From: Opitutaceae bacterium
GTDB taxonomy: Bacteria; Verrucomicrobiota; Verrucomicrobiia; Opitutales; Opitutaceae
Direction: 5' to 3'
DNA: 8,623 bases
NCBI GenBank assembly: GCA_031272375.1
Contig: JAISTY010000135.1
Coordinates: forward strand, 1-8,623
The position numbers were made by a program, and so were the translations under genes. A model generated the notes under the pieces. The model was given only the letters and a program-made list of their open reading frames with translations. It made no database searches and was not told where the DNA came from. Below, piece after piece: positions 1 to 6,342 of the stretch (its first letter is position 1; each line of letters begins with the position of its first letter).

Positions 1-676
1 GGAAAAGGTCGGCGCGGGCGGCGGCGAAGTCGGAGACCCAGCCGGACGGGGAGGCGGGGTTCGGGGGGAAGGGGGCGTCGTGGAAGAGGAGTTTTTCGTT
101 GAGGCCGTCGCGTTGGGAGGGGTCGCCTTGGTCGCCGTCGAAGGAGGGGGCGTTCGCTGTGGCGGCGGAGATGAGGGAACGGAGGGCGGGGTCGCGTTTG
201 CCGTCAACCTGGCTCCACCAGGTGCCCCAGTAATTGGGGGAGGCGTGGCTGGGGGTGGCGGGAATGAGGTTGGGGGCGGCTGGGTCGGCGACGGCGACGG
301 GCGCGGGGGCGGCGCGGCGCCAGATCTTGTTGTCGGAACGGCGAAGGGCGGAGGTGTCGGGGGCGAGGGTGAAGGTGTAGGCGCCGATGGAGAAGGTGTC
401 GGGGGCGGTCTGGCGCCAGGCGCCGGCCTTGACCGCGAATTTGTAGTGTTCCTCCCAAGTGTGGTCGGCGTGGAAGAGGTAGGTGGAGGTGTTTTGCCCG
501 ATGTCGAGGGAGTAGGCGGCGCCGGAGAGGCGCGGGGCGAGGTCGTCGGCGCCGGCGGCGAAGAGGAGGTTCACCACAGAGACACAGAGGACACAGAGGA
601 TTTTCTGGGAGGCGCGTGTGAACACTCGCGGCGCAACGGGAACACGGAAGATGACGGAGTTTTTTTGGAATTTCAT
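1..676 (-). CDS. Secreted protein of unknown function, possibly glycoside-hydrolase-like (C-terminus cut by window edge)
   Basis: An open frame runs from an ATG at 676-674 to the left edge without a stop (225 codons seen); an in-frame TAA at 688-686 lies just upstream, making this ATG the first available. Residues 1-43 look like a signal peptide: basic N-region (MKFQKN, later RASQK), hydrophobic core ILCVLCVSVVNLLFAAGA, cleavage plausible near AGA/DD. The mature part is rich in Trp, Tyr and Asp, with the motifs HTWEEHYKF (about 72-80) and NYWGTWWSQ (148-156), then DGLNEKLLF (190-198) and a segment ending RADLF. From memory this resembles uncharacterised secreted proteins of Verrucomicrobiota and Bacteroidota that continue into an LLDDGWD-type motif, perhaps glycoside-hydrolase-like; this is only a resemblance. 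No Shine-Dalgarno is seen. A CTCTGTGTAAT repeat end lies 8 bp before the ATG and a second repeat copy lies inside the signal peptide. The coding frame is well supported; the function is not. Confidence 0.8.
   Translation of the reverse strand, partial: MKFQKNSVIFRVPVAPRVFTRASQKILCVLCVSVVNLLFAAGADDLAPRLSGAAYSLDIGQNTSTYLFHADHTWEEHYKFAVKAGAWRQTAPDTFSIGAYTFTLAPDTSALRRSDNKIWRRAAPAPVAVADPAAPNLIPATPSHASPNYWGTWWSQVDGKRDPALRSLISAATANAPSFDGDQGDPSQRDGLNEKLLFHDAPFPPNPASPSGWVSDFAAARADLF
571..600 (-). repeat. CTCTGTGTC-type repeat inside the coding region of the left-edge gene
   Basis: On the minus strand this stretch reads as three near-copies of a 9-base CTCTGTGTC unit ending in GTGGTGA. It is the same style as CACAGAGG repeats that recur in intergenic DNA of many environmental bacteria. 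Here it lies in frame within the left-edge gene and encodes most of the hydrophobic part of its predicted signal peptide (LCVLCVSVVN). The repeat is visible directly; the family comparison is from memory. Confidence 0.75.
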
Positions 677-684
677 TGGATTTG

Positions 685-723
685 ATTACACAGAGAGCAC
701 GGGGAGGGACGGAGGACACGGAG
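685..723 (+). repeat. ATTACACAGAG...GGACACGGAG repeat, copy 1
   Basis: A 39-base AG-rich element starts ATTACACAGAG and ends ACGGAGGACACGGAG. It is closely matched, start and end alike, by the 40-base element at 7385-7424 before the GxxExxY gene. Read on the minus strand it ends in CTCTGTGTAAT, 8 bp upstream of the ATG of the left-edge gene, so it occupies that gene's leader. Confidence 0.8.
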
Positions 724-779
724 TTTTTTTTGAACAGAGGGGGGGCATGAAAATCCGTGTTGGCTCGGAGCTTTTGTCT

Positions 780-839
780 CACACGAAGACACGAAGGCAC
801 GAAAGTTTTTTAACAGCAAAGACGCAAAGGGTGCAAAGA
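780..839 (+). repeat. CACGAAGA/CACGAAGG and CAAAGACGCAAAGG repeat blocks
   Basis: Two adjacent short-period blocks. At 780-805 an 8-base unit is repeated about three times (CACACGAAG, ACACGAAGG, CACGAAAG). At 814-839 a related unit reads GCAAAGACGCAAAGG then GTGCAAAG. Both types are common intergenic repeats in GC-rich environmental genomes. No open frame of coding character crosses them. Confidence 0.7.
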
Positions 840-861
840 TTGTTCTGTAATTTATTTATTT

Positions 862-890
862 TCTTTGAGTTCTATGCGTTCTTTGTGGTT
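862..890 (+). repeat. Degenerate CTTTG(A/C)G..CTTTGTGGTTA repeat
   Basis: The stretch reads TCTTTGAGTTC, TATGCGTTC, TTTGTGGTT, i.e. three roughly 9-10 base units of a pattern often seen as CTTTGCGTTCTTTGCGTC. It is partly the reverse complement of the neighbouring GCAAAG block at 814-839, so the two form an imperfect inverted pair around an AT-rich centre (840-861). Whether they fold together is an inference. Confidence 0.5.
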
Positions 891-902
891 AGGTCGGTTT
901 GG

Positions 903-937
903 ATTAGTGGTTGGTCAGTGGTTATTAGTGGTTAATT
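903..937 (+). repeat. (T/C)AGTGGTT short tandem repeat
   Basis: Three copies of AGTGGTT occur within 35 bases (ATTAGTGGTTGG, TCAGTGGTT, ATTAGTGGTTAATT). It forms another block of the repeat mosaic between the left-edge gene and the epimerase. No function is visible. Confidence 0.6.
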
Positions 938-944
938 ATCATGT

Positions 945-980
945 GTTTTCATCTGTGAAAATGCCTGCAATCCGCGGTTG
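945..980 (+). repeat. TCTGTGAAAAT...AATCCGCGGTTGG repeat
   Basis: The segment TTTTCATCTGTGAAAATG followed by CAATCCGCGGTTGG resembles the widespread intergenic pattern in which ATCTGTG units are followed by TAATCCGTGGTT. Only one degenerate copy is present here. The identification rests on remembered similarity to other genomes. Confidence 0.45.
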
Positions 981-1024
981 GCTTAAGGTTTGCTCTTTTT
1001 ATCTTCTGTTCAAAGGTTTGGACA

Positions 1025-1068
1025 CTTCGTCACCTCCGTGAAACCCCTTGCGCCCTTTGTGTGAAACG
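1025..1068 (+). repeat. CACCTCCGTGAA / GCGCCCTTTGTGTGAA repeat remnants
   Basis: Two short blocks, CTTCGTCACCTCCGTGAA and CTTGCGCCCTTTGTGTGAAA, are the reverse-complement style of the CACGGAGG and CAAAGGGCGC repeats seen elsewhere in the window. They lie just downstream of the epimerase stop and close the 416-bp gene-free stretch that begins at 677. No clear terminator hairpin with a T-run follows the epimerase. Confidence 0.5.
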
Positions 1069-1092
1069 AAAGAAAGGAGTTTGCCGCCTCGG

Positions 1093-2154
1093 TCAGGCGG
1101 ATCGGGCGCGCCAGGCTTCGACAATCTGCCGCACGGTTTCCTCCAATGTCCGTGTGATGTCCCAGGAGGGGTAATGCGCGCGCATCTTCCTCAAATCGGA
1201 GTAATAACAGATGTGGTCGCCGATGCGCGCCTCGTCCGTGTAGCTCCAAATTTGTTTTTTGCCGGAGAATTTTTCCACGAGCGCGAAGGCCTCGATGACG
1301 GAGACGCTGTTGGCCTTGCCGCCGCCGAGGTTATAGACCTCGCCCGCCCGCGGGGCCGCGGCGAACGCCGCCATGAAGCGCGCCACGTCGAGCGCGTGGA
1401 TGTTGTCGCGCACCTGTTTCCCCTTGTAGCCGAAGACGCGATACTCGCGCCCTTCGAGGTTGCACTTGGCGAGATAGGAGAGGAAGCCGTGCAGCTCGAC
1501 GCCGCTGTGGTTCGGCCCCGTCAGGCAACCCCCGCGCAGGCAGCAGGTTGGCATGTTGAAGTAGCGTCCGTATTCCTGGACAACCACGTCGCCCGCCACC
1601 TTCGAGGCGCCGAAGAGCGAGTGCTTTGACTGGTCAATGGTGAAGGTCTCCGCGATGCCGTTTTCAAACGCGGGGTCGTCGTAGTCCCAGCGCGTTTCCA
1701 GTTCCCGCAAACGGATGCGGTTGGGGGCGTCGCCGTAGACCTTGTTGGTGCTCATGTGGCAGAAGGGGGCATCCGGGCACGCCTGCCGCGCGGCCTCGAC
1801 CATGTTGAGGGTGCCGACGGCGTTGGTGTCGAAGTCGTCGAAGGGGATGGCGGCGGCGCGGTCGTGCGAGGGTTGGGCGGCGGTGTGGACGACGACGTCG
1901 GGGCGGACCTCCTTGAGGAGGGCGAGGACGCCGGCGCGGTCGCGGATGTCGAGTTCGTGGTGGACGAAGCCGCGCAATTCCGCGGCGAGGCGGCGCTGGT
2001 TCCAGCGGGTGTCGCCCTGCGGGCCGAAGAAGACGGCGCGCGAGTTGTTGTCCACGCCGTGGACGGCGAAGCCCATTTCCCTGGCAAAATAGCCGCAAAC
2101 CTCCGAGCCGATCAGCCCCGAGGAGCCTGTGACGAGAACGCGTTTTTGTTTCAT
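1093..2154 (-). CDS. NAD-dependent nucleotide-sugar epimerase, CDP-paratose 2-epimerase (RfbE/TyvE)-like
   Basis: A 353-residue extended short-chain dehydrogenase. The Rossmann NAD-binding motif [10 protein letters not shown] is at residues 9-18, HTAAQPSHD at 90-98 and the Ser/Thr catalytic strand MSTNKVYGD at 134-142. The signatures [37 protein letters not shown] and YNLGGGK match a subgroup usually annotated as CDP-paratose 2-epimerase, cytoplasmic enzymes that invert C2 of a CDP-sugar for surface polysaccharide; the actual substrate here is unproven. At the YxxxK position the sequence reads FGASK (181-185), Phe replacing the catalytic Tyr while Lys185 is kept. The gene starts 10 bp after the sufU stop, so the two are probably co-transcribed. 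No other O-antigen sugar gene is nearby. Length is typical for the family. Confidence 0.93.
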   Translation of the reverse strand: MKQKRVLVTGSSGLIGSEVCGYFAREMGFAVHGVDNNSRAVFFGPQGDTRWNQRRLAAELRGFVHHELDIRDRAGVLALLKEVRPDVVVHTAAQPSHDRAAAIPFDDFDTNAVGTLNMVEAARQACPDAPFCHMSTNKVYGDAPNRIRLRELETRWDYDDPAFENGIAETFTIDQSKHSLFGASKVAGDVVVQEYGRYFNMPTCCLRGGCLTGPNHSGVELHGFLSYLAKCNLEGREYRVFGYKGKQVRDNIHALDVARFMAAFAAAPRAGEVYNLGGGKANSVSVIEAFALVEKFSGKKQIWSYTDEARIGDHICYYSDLRKMRAHYPSWDITRTLEETVRQIVEAWRARSA

Positions 2155-2164
2155 GGCGGGAGAG

Positions 2165-2599
2165 TCAGGGATTTTCCGGCTCGCGGCGCATGGCGTCGAG
2201 GGCGGCGTGCCATGAGAGGGTGGCGCATTTGACCCGCGCGGGATACTGGTGGACGCCCGCGAAGGCGGCCATTTCCGAAAAGTCCCCCGGCGCCTTTCCG
2301 GTTGAGAGGATTTCGCGGAATTCGGCGAAGAGGGCCTCGGCCTCCGCGAGGGTTTTGCCGTCGAGCAGGGTGGTCATGAGGGAGGCGCTGGCCTGGGAGA
2401 TGGCGCAGCCGGCGCCGTCGAAGCCGATGGCGGACACCCTGCCGCCGTCCATGCGGAGGAAGACGGTGCACAAGTCGCCGCAGGTCGGGTTGTCGCCGGT
2501 GGCGACGCGGTTGGCCGAGGGCGGGCGCCCGCGGTTGCGGGGGTGGCGGTTATGGTCGAGGATGACCGCTTGGTAGAGTTCGGCTAAATCGTCTGACAT
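2165..2599 (-). CDS. sufU: SufU-type iron-sulfur cluster assembly scaffold / sulfur acceptor
   Basis: A 144-residue IscU/SufU-family protein. The conserved ligands are all present: Cys40 and Asp42 in NPTCGD, Cys65 in [15 protein letters not shown], and Cys125 in [15 protein letters not shown]. The extended spacing between the second and third cysteines (60 residues) is that of SufU rather than IscU. SufU takes persulfide sulfur from the cysteine desulfurase SufS for the SufBCD scaffold in the cytoplasm. The ATG at 2599 ([10 protein letters not shown]) was chosen because it matches the family N-terminus; the frame stays open upstream to 2668, but that extension (MAFPRAGFVV...) is unlike the family. 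No Shine-Dalgarno is seen. The usual sufS/B/C/D partners are not in the window; the flanking genes are a HAD hydrolase upstream and the epimerase 10 bp downstream. Confidence 0.93.
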   Translation of the reverse strand: MSDDLAELYQAVILDHNRHPRNRGRPPSANRVATGDNPTCGDLCTVFLRMDGGRVSAIGFDGAGCAISQASASLMTTLLDGKTLAEAEALFAEFREILSTGKAPGDFSEMAAFAGVHQYPARVKCATLSWHAALDAMRREPENP

Positions 2600-2695
2600 G
2601 GAGGGTTCGGCGTGCGGGTTGCGGATGAAAAAGCCCGCCACAACAAAACCGGCGCGCGGGAACGCCACACAAAAACGCCGCGTGGCGCGGGCGGT

Positions 2696-3718
2696 TCATT
2701 TGCGGGACTCGTCGAAGAACGCGCCCTGTTTCGGGGAGGGGCGTTTTTCCTGGGGTTCGCCGGAGAGGTGGCGCGGGGGGCGGGAGACCTTGGAGGCGAC
2801 GGCGGCCTCGCGGTGGGCGACGATGTTGTCGCACATCTTGTGGATTTGGAGGCGGAGCCATTTGAAGGTGGGGCTGCCCTCGGTGTAATCGGCGGGGCCG
2901 TAGTGGTCTATGCGCCCGGCCTGGCGGAGGCGGTCGTTCTGCTCGAACTCGGGGTTGGAGTCGGGGTTATAGACGGCGTAGGCCTTGCCGCCGCCAGCCT
3001 TGACGACGGAGAAGCTGGGGATGTCGCTCGGCCCGTCGGCGATGTAGATTATGTTTTCCAAGGGGATGCGGCGGTCCTCGGGGAGGATGTTGGAGTTGAC
3101 GTCAATGGCGGGGTTTTTGTTGGTGCCCTTGTTGATTTCGAAGATGGCGCGGGTTTTGTTGGTGTTGTCTATGATGGAGCCGATCTGGGCGATCTCGGCG
3201 TCGGCGCTGCTGCCGAACTCCTCCTGCTTGAGGAAGCCGGGCTGGAGGGGGTTTTCGATGAAGCCGCAGGCCCAGATGCCGTCCACGAGCGGGGCGGCCT
3301 TGCTGCCGCGCACCATTTCGGCGATGCCGGTGCTGACGACGTAGTGTTCGAGGGAGATGTCGTGTTTGACGTATTCGGGTTTTTCGGAGGTGAAGGCGCG
3401 GCTGCGGGCGAAGAAGTCCGGCATTCCGGGGTAGAAGCGGATTTCGGCGCCGCACTCGCGGAGGACGCGGTTGTTGAGGCCGGCCATCTGACCGGAGAGG
3501 ACGTAGGTGAGGAGGTGGTTGAGGTAGGCGATTTCGCCGGAGATGACGCAGCCGCGTTTCTTGTAGCGGTCGAGGAGGGCGTTGGTCTCGGCCCAGAAGT
3601 TCGCCTCGTTGATGCCGTAGCGCCTGAAGAGCGGCGTCTGCATGTATTCGGGGATGAGCGTCTTGTCGAAGTCCCAAACGCAGGCGATGATGTTCTGGCT
3701 GAAGAGGGTGGCGGGCAT
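2696..3718 (-). CDS. HAD-superfamily hydrolase (phosphoserine-phosphatase-like fold), substrate unknown
   Basis: A 340-residue protein from an ATG at 3718. HAD motif I is DFDKT (residues 16-20; Asp16 nucleophile, Asp18 acid/base), motif II is probably VVSTG (127-131), the motif III lysine is probably Lys188 in DNTNKTRA, and motif IV is ADGPSD (228-232), followed by FSVVKAGGG. This is a full Mg-dependent phosphatase active site. A helical segment of roughly 100 residues between motifs I and II would be a C1-type cap. The last 40 residues are basic and Pro/Lys-rich and look disordered. The frame is open upstream to 3814 through a TTG, but that stretch is Arg/Pro-rich and non-conserved in character. 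It lies 92 bp after the sialidase-like gene and 96 bp before sufU on the same strand. The substrate cannot be inferred; a cytoplasmic phosphomonoesterase is likely. Confidence 0.9.
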   Translation of the reverse strand: MPATLFSQNIIACVWDFDKTLIPEYMQTPLFRRYGINEANFWAETNALLDRYKKRGCVISGEIAYLNHLLTYVLSGQMAGLNNRVLRECGAEIRFYPGMPDFFARSRAFTSEKPEYVKHDISLEHYVVSTGIAEMVRGSKAAPLVDGIWACGFIENPLQPGFLKQEEFGSSADAEIAQIGSIIDNTNKTRAIFEINKGTNKNPAIDVNSNILPEDRRIPLENIIYIADGPSDIPSFSVVKAGGGKAYAVYNPDSNPEFEQNDRLRQAGRIDHYGPADYTEGSPTFKWLRLQIHKMCDNIVAHREAAVASKVSRPPRHLSGEPQEKRPSPKQGAFFDESRK

Positions 3719-3810
3719 GGTGGGCGCGGTGGAGCGTCCGGGTTGAAGTCCGCGGCGCGGGCGCTGGCAACTCATTTGTGGGGCGCGCGGGCAACGCCGA
3801 AGAGCCGCGC

Positions 3811-5022
3811 TCAAGGCGCCGCGGGCAGGGGCGCCGGTTTCCCGTCCAGCAGCCAGCTCAGGTTGAAGGCCGCGACATGGACGAACTCGCGGTCGGTTTC
3901 CGCTCCGCCCTCGAAGTTCAGGAAGACAAGCCCCTGGCTCGGCGTGCCGGAACGCCCGACGCCAAGGTTGGAGTAGCCGGCGGGTCCCGCGTGAACCAGG
4001 CGTTTCACCGGCCAGGTGCGCCCGCCGTCAAAGCTCGCCCAGACGGTGGCGTTGCGGCGTCCCGTGATGATGCTGGCGCCGGCCCGTTTGGGTTGCGCGC
4101 CGCCGTCGGAGTCGAGGTTGCTGTAGAGGAGGATGTCGTGTCCGGCGACGGGCAGGCGGATCATGCCGCCCATGCAGCCGTAGGGGTTGCCCCTGGGACC
4201 GTCCGGAAGATCGGGGCTGCGGCGGGCGTCGAGCCAGAGTTCGCCGCCGTTGTGGCTCCACGCGAGGAAGCGGTTGCCGTCGCTCATGTGCTCGCGGGAG
4301 TTGTAGAGGACGCGCCCGTCGGAAAGCTCCGCCAGCGCGGCCTCGCCCGTGCCCATGACGGGGAAGGGTTTGCTGAGCCGCCAGACCTTGCCGCCGTCGT
4401 CGCTGTAAAAGGCCGTGCTGTAATGGAACGGCCGCCATTCCACCGCGTTCGAGTTTTTGGGGCCCATGACGCGCGCGGGCATGAGGAGGCGGCCCTTGCG
4501 CGCTCCAAACGCGAGCGTGACGCCCGCCTGCATGGCGGCGACGCCCTCGACCCCCGGCATCAGGCCGAAGCCGTCGGGCAGGGCCTTGCAACTTTCCCGC
4601 TCCCAGGTGACCCCGCTGTCGCGGCTGCGGAACAACCACCCCTTGCCGGGTTCGACGAAAAGGACGTGCCCCGTGTTCTCGTCAACCAACGCCCGGCCGC
4701 CCCGCGCGTCCGGGGCGATTTTGATGTCCGGCCCCCAGGTGCGCCCCCCGTCGAGGCTGCGGCGGCAGACATTGCCGCCGGGCGTGCGGAAAACAATCAG
4801 GGTGCCGTCGGGCGCCGCCACGATCCCGCCCCAGCCGCCGCGGTTCGCCCAGATTTTTTGCGGGGGGATGAACACCGGCTCCCCAAGGAACTCCTCCAAT
4901 TTCGCCGCCACCGCGAAGCCCATCGGCTCCGCCCGCCCCGCGTCCGCCGCCGGCTCCGCAAGGACGTTGAGCGCGAGGGAACAGGCGGAAACAAGCACCA
5001 GAGGGAGGCGTTTTTTTCTCAT
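3811..5022 (-). CDS. Secreted sialidase-family (BNR/Asp-box) six-bladed propeller protein
   Basis: A 403-residue protein with an N-terminal signal peptide (MRKKRLPLVLVSACSLALNVLA, split MRKKR / hydrophobic core / cleavage near LAEP). Five Asp boxes of S-x-D/N-x-G-x-T/V/L-W form are visible: SLDGGRTW (89-96), SRDSGVTW (133-140), SDDGGKVW (207-214), SHNGGELW (256-263) and SFDGGRTW (330-337). Candidate active-site residues are Glu227 in GTGEAALAEL, Arg243 in YNSREH, Tyr350 in AGYSNLG and Glu371 in FLNFEGG, as in GH33 exo-alpha-sialidases. A clear N-terminal FRIP motif is absent; the equivalent region reads NRGGWGGIV. It probably acts outside the cytoplasmic membrane on glycans. The ATG at 5022 gives the best signal peptide; a GTG at 5064 that overlaps the nuoD stop, with GAGGTG five bases before it, would add 14 Arg-rich residues and remains possible. 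Confidence 0.9.
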   Translation of the reverse strand: MRKKRLPLVLVSACSLALNVLAEPAADAGRAEPMGFAVAAKLEEFLGEPVFIPPQKIWANRGGWGGIVAAPDGTLIVFRTPGGNVCRRSLDGGRTWGPDIKIAPDARGGRALVDENTGHVLFVEPGKGWLFRSRDSGVTWERESCKALPDGFGLMPGVEGVAAMQAGVTLAFGARKGRLLMPARVMGPKNSNAVEWRPFHYSTAFYSDDGGKVWRLSKPFPVMGTGEAALAELSDGRVLYNSREHMSDGNRFLAWSHNGGELWLDARRSPDLPDGPRGNPYGCMGGMIRLPVAGHDILLYSNLDSDGGAQPKRAGASIITGRRNATVWASFDGGRTWPVKRLVHAGPAGYSNLGVGRSGTPSQGLVFLNFEGGAETDREFVHVAAFNLSWLLDGKPAPLPAAP

Positions 5023-5060
5023 TGGACAAAGGGGTCTGCGGCGGCGGCTTGTCGCACGGA

Positions 5061-6218
5061 TCACCGGTCCACCTCGCCCAGGACAATGTCAATGCCGCCG
5101 AGGATGACGACGGTGTCCGCGAGCGTGTGGCCGAGGCACATGTCCTCAAGGACGGTGAGATTGATGAGCGACGGCGGGCGGATGCGGAGGCGGTAGGGGG
5201 TCGGACCGCCCTCGCTGACCAAATAAAAGCCCAGCTCGCCCTTCGGCCCCTCGATGCGCCCGTAGGCCTCGCCGGGCTTCGGACGCAGGTTCGCGGACTT
5301 CGTTTTCGGATCCTGGATCGCCCCGGCGGGCAGATCCCGCAACGCGGCCTGCAGGATTTTCACGGACTCACGCATTTCGAGGACGCGCATCATGTAGCGG
5401 TCGTAGGTGTCGCCCCGCTTGCCGAGCGGAACGCGGAAGTCGAAACGCTGATAGACGCTGTAGGGGGCGGCCTTGCGGATGTCGTAGTCCACGCCGCTCG
5501 CGCGGAGAACGGGGCCGGTGATGCCCGCGTTCACGGCCAGCGCGGGCGGCAGGACGCCGACGCCCTGCGTGCGCGCGAGGAGGATTTCGTTGCCCGAAAG
5601 AAGCGTCTCCATCTCGTCCAGGAACGCGGGCAGGCCGTTGACGAGCTTGGAGAGCGCGGCGAGCCAGCCCGGAGGCGGCTCCGCCCTCACCCCGCCGAAA
5701 CGCATGTAATTGCACATCATCCGCGAGCCGGTGAGGGCTTCGAGCAGGTCGAGGATCTTCTCCCGCTCGCGCAGCGCGTAGAGCAGCGGCGTGAAGGACG
5801 TGCCGAGGTCGTTCAGCAGGAAACCCACGAGGCACAGATGGTTCACGATCCGCATCGTCTCGCCCGTGATCACCCGCAGGTATTCCGCCCGCTCGGGAAC
5901 GCTGATGCCCGCGAGCCGCTCGACCGCCACCGCGTAGGCCCAGTTGTTCGTCAGCGAGGCAAGGTAATCCAGCCGGTCCGTGTAGGGCATCGTCGCCAGG
6001 TAGCTGTTGCCCTCGGCGAGCTTCTCGTGGTTGCGGTGCAGATAGCCGAAAACCGGCTTCAGGCGGACGACCACCTCGCCGTCGAGGGTGACGTTCATGC
6101 GGAAAACACCGTGGGTCGAGGGATGATGCGGCCCGACGGAAACCTCGAGAAGGTCGCCGTGAAAGGCGTCGGACACCTGCCGGATCGTGGCTGCGGAATC
6201 TTTGGTGGCTGCGGGCAT
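5061..6218 (-). CDS. nuoD: NADH-quinone oxidoreductase subunit D (49-kDa subunit of complex I)
   Basis: A 385-residue protein matching NuoD/Nqo4 end to end: [12 protein letters not shown] (29-40), [13 protein letters not shown] (58-70), YTDRLDYLA (79-87), NYMRFGGVR (170-178), [15 protein letters not shown] (235-249) and the C-terminal signature DIVLGEVDR (377-385). His36 and Tyr85 correspond to the quinone-headgroup residues of the family. The protein belongs to the peripheral arm of proton-pumping complex I at the membrane and helps form the quinone site. The ATG at 6218 (MPAATK) gives a length close to the family norm; the frame stays open far upstream into the pheS antisense, but that extension is not conserved. 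nuoC or nuoE would usually be adjacent; instead the gene is preceded by divergent pheS and followed 38 bp later by the sialidase-like gene. No Shine-Dalgarno is evident. Confidence 0.96.
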   Translation of the reverse strand: MPAATKDSAATIRQVSDAFHGDLLEVSVGPHHPSTHGVFRMNVTLDGEVVVRLKPVFGYLHRNHEKLAEGNSYLATMPYTDRLDYLASLTNNWAYAVAVERLAGISVPERAEYLRVITGETMRIVNHLCLVGFLLNDLGTSFTPLLYALREREKILDLLEALTGSRMMCNYMRFGGVRAEPPPGWLAALSKLVNGLPAFLDEMETLLSGNEILLARTQGVGVLPPALAVNAGITGPVLRASGVDYDIRKAAPYSVYQRFDFRVPLGKRGDTYDRYMMRVLEMRESVKILQAALRDLPAGAIQDPKTKSANLRPKPGEAYGRIEGPKGELGFYLVSEGGPTPYRLRIRPPSLINLTVLEDMCLGHTLADTVVILGGIDIVLGEVDR

Positions 6219-6283
6219 GGATGGGATTTCCCGGCCAATGAAGGAGCGCGCGCCCGCCTTGGAAAGGGGAAACTCCCCCCAAC

Positions 6284-6305
6284 TTTGGAATTCAGAATTT
6301 CCAAA
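6284..6305. promoter_or_regulatory. Inverted repeat in the divergent nuoD/pheS intergenic region (candidate operator)
   Basis: TTTGGAA (6284-6290) and its exact complement TTCCAAA (6299-6305) flank an 8-base spacer. A second small GGGG/CCCC inverted repeat lies just to the left near 6266-6278. The 124-bp region must hold both promoters, but no convincing -35/-10 pair is visible. The site could be a regulator-binding site, a hairpin or simply another intergenic repeat; no regulator is encoded nearby. Confidence 0.25.
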
Positions 6306-6342
6306 AAACCCCCAAGGCTCCGCCGCTTTTCCAACGCCTCCC

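Noticed and set aside
204..800. Minus-strand open frame (198 codons) overlapping the left-edge gene in another frame
   Set aside because: It is Arg/Pro/His-rich with no motif; the alternative frame from 676 has a signal peptide and an ordinary residue composition.
1000..1092. Rho-independent terminator after the epimerase
   Set aside because: No GC-rich hairpin followed by a T-run was found on the minus strand; the region contains only repeat remnants.
2612..3976. Long plus-strand open frame (454 codons) opposite the HAD hydrolase
   Set aside because: It is antisense to a gene with complete HAD motifs, its protein is Gly/Val/Asp/Glu repetitive with no recognisable domain, and such frames are expected opposite GC-rich, C-ending coding DNA.
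3778..5196. Plus-strand open frame (472 codons) opposite the sialidase-like gene
   Set aside because: The product is Arg/Ala/Pro-rich with no motif, while the minus strand has a signal peptide and five Asp boxes.
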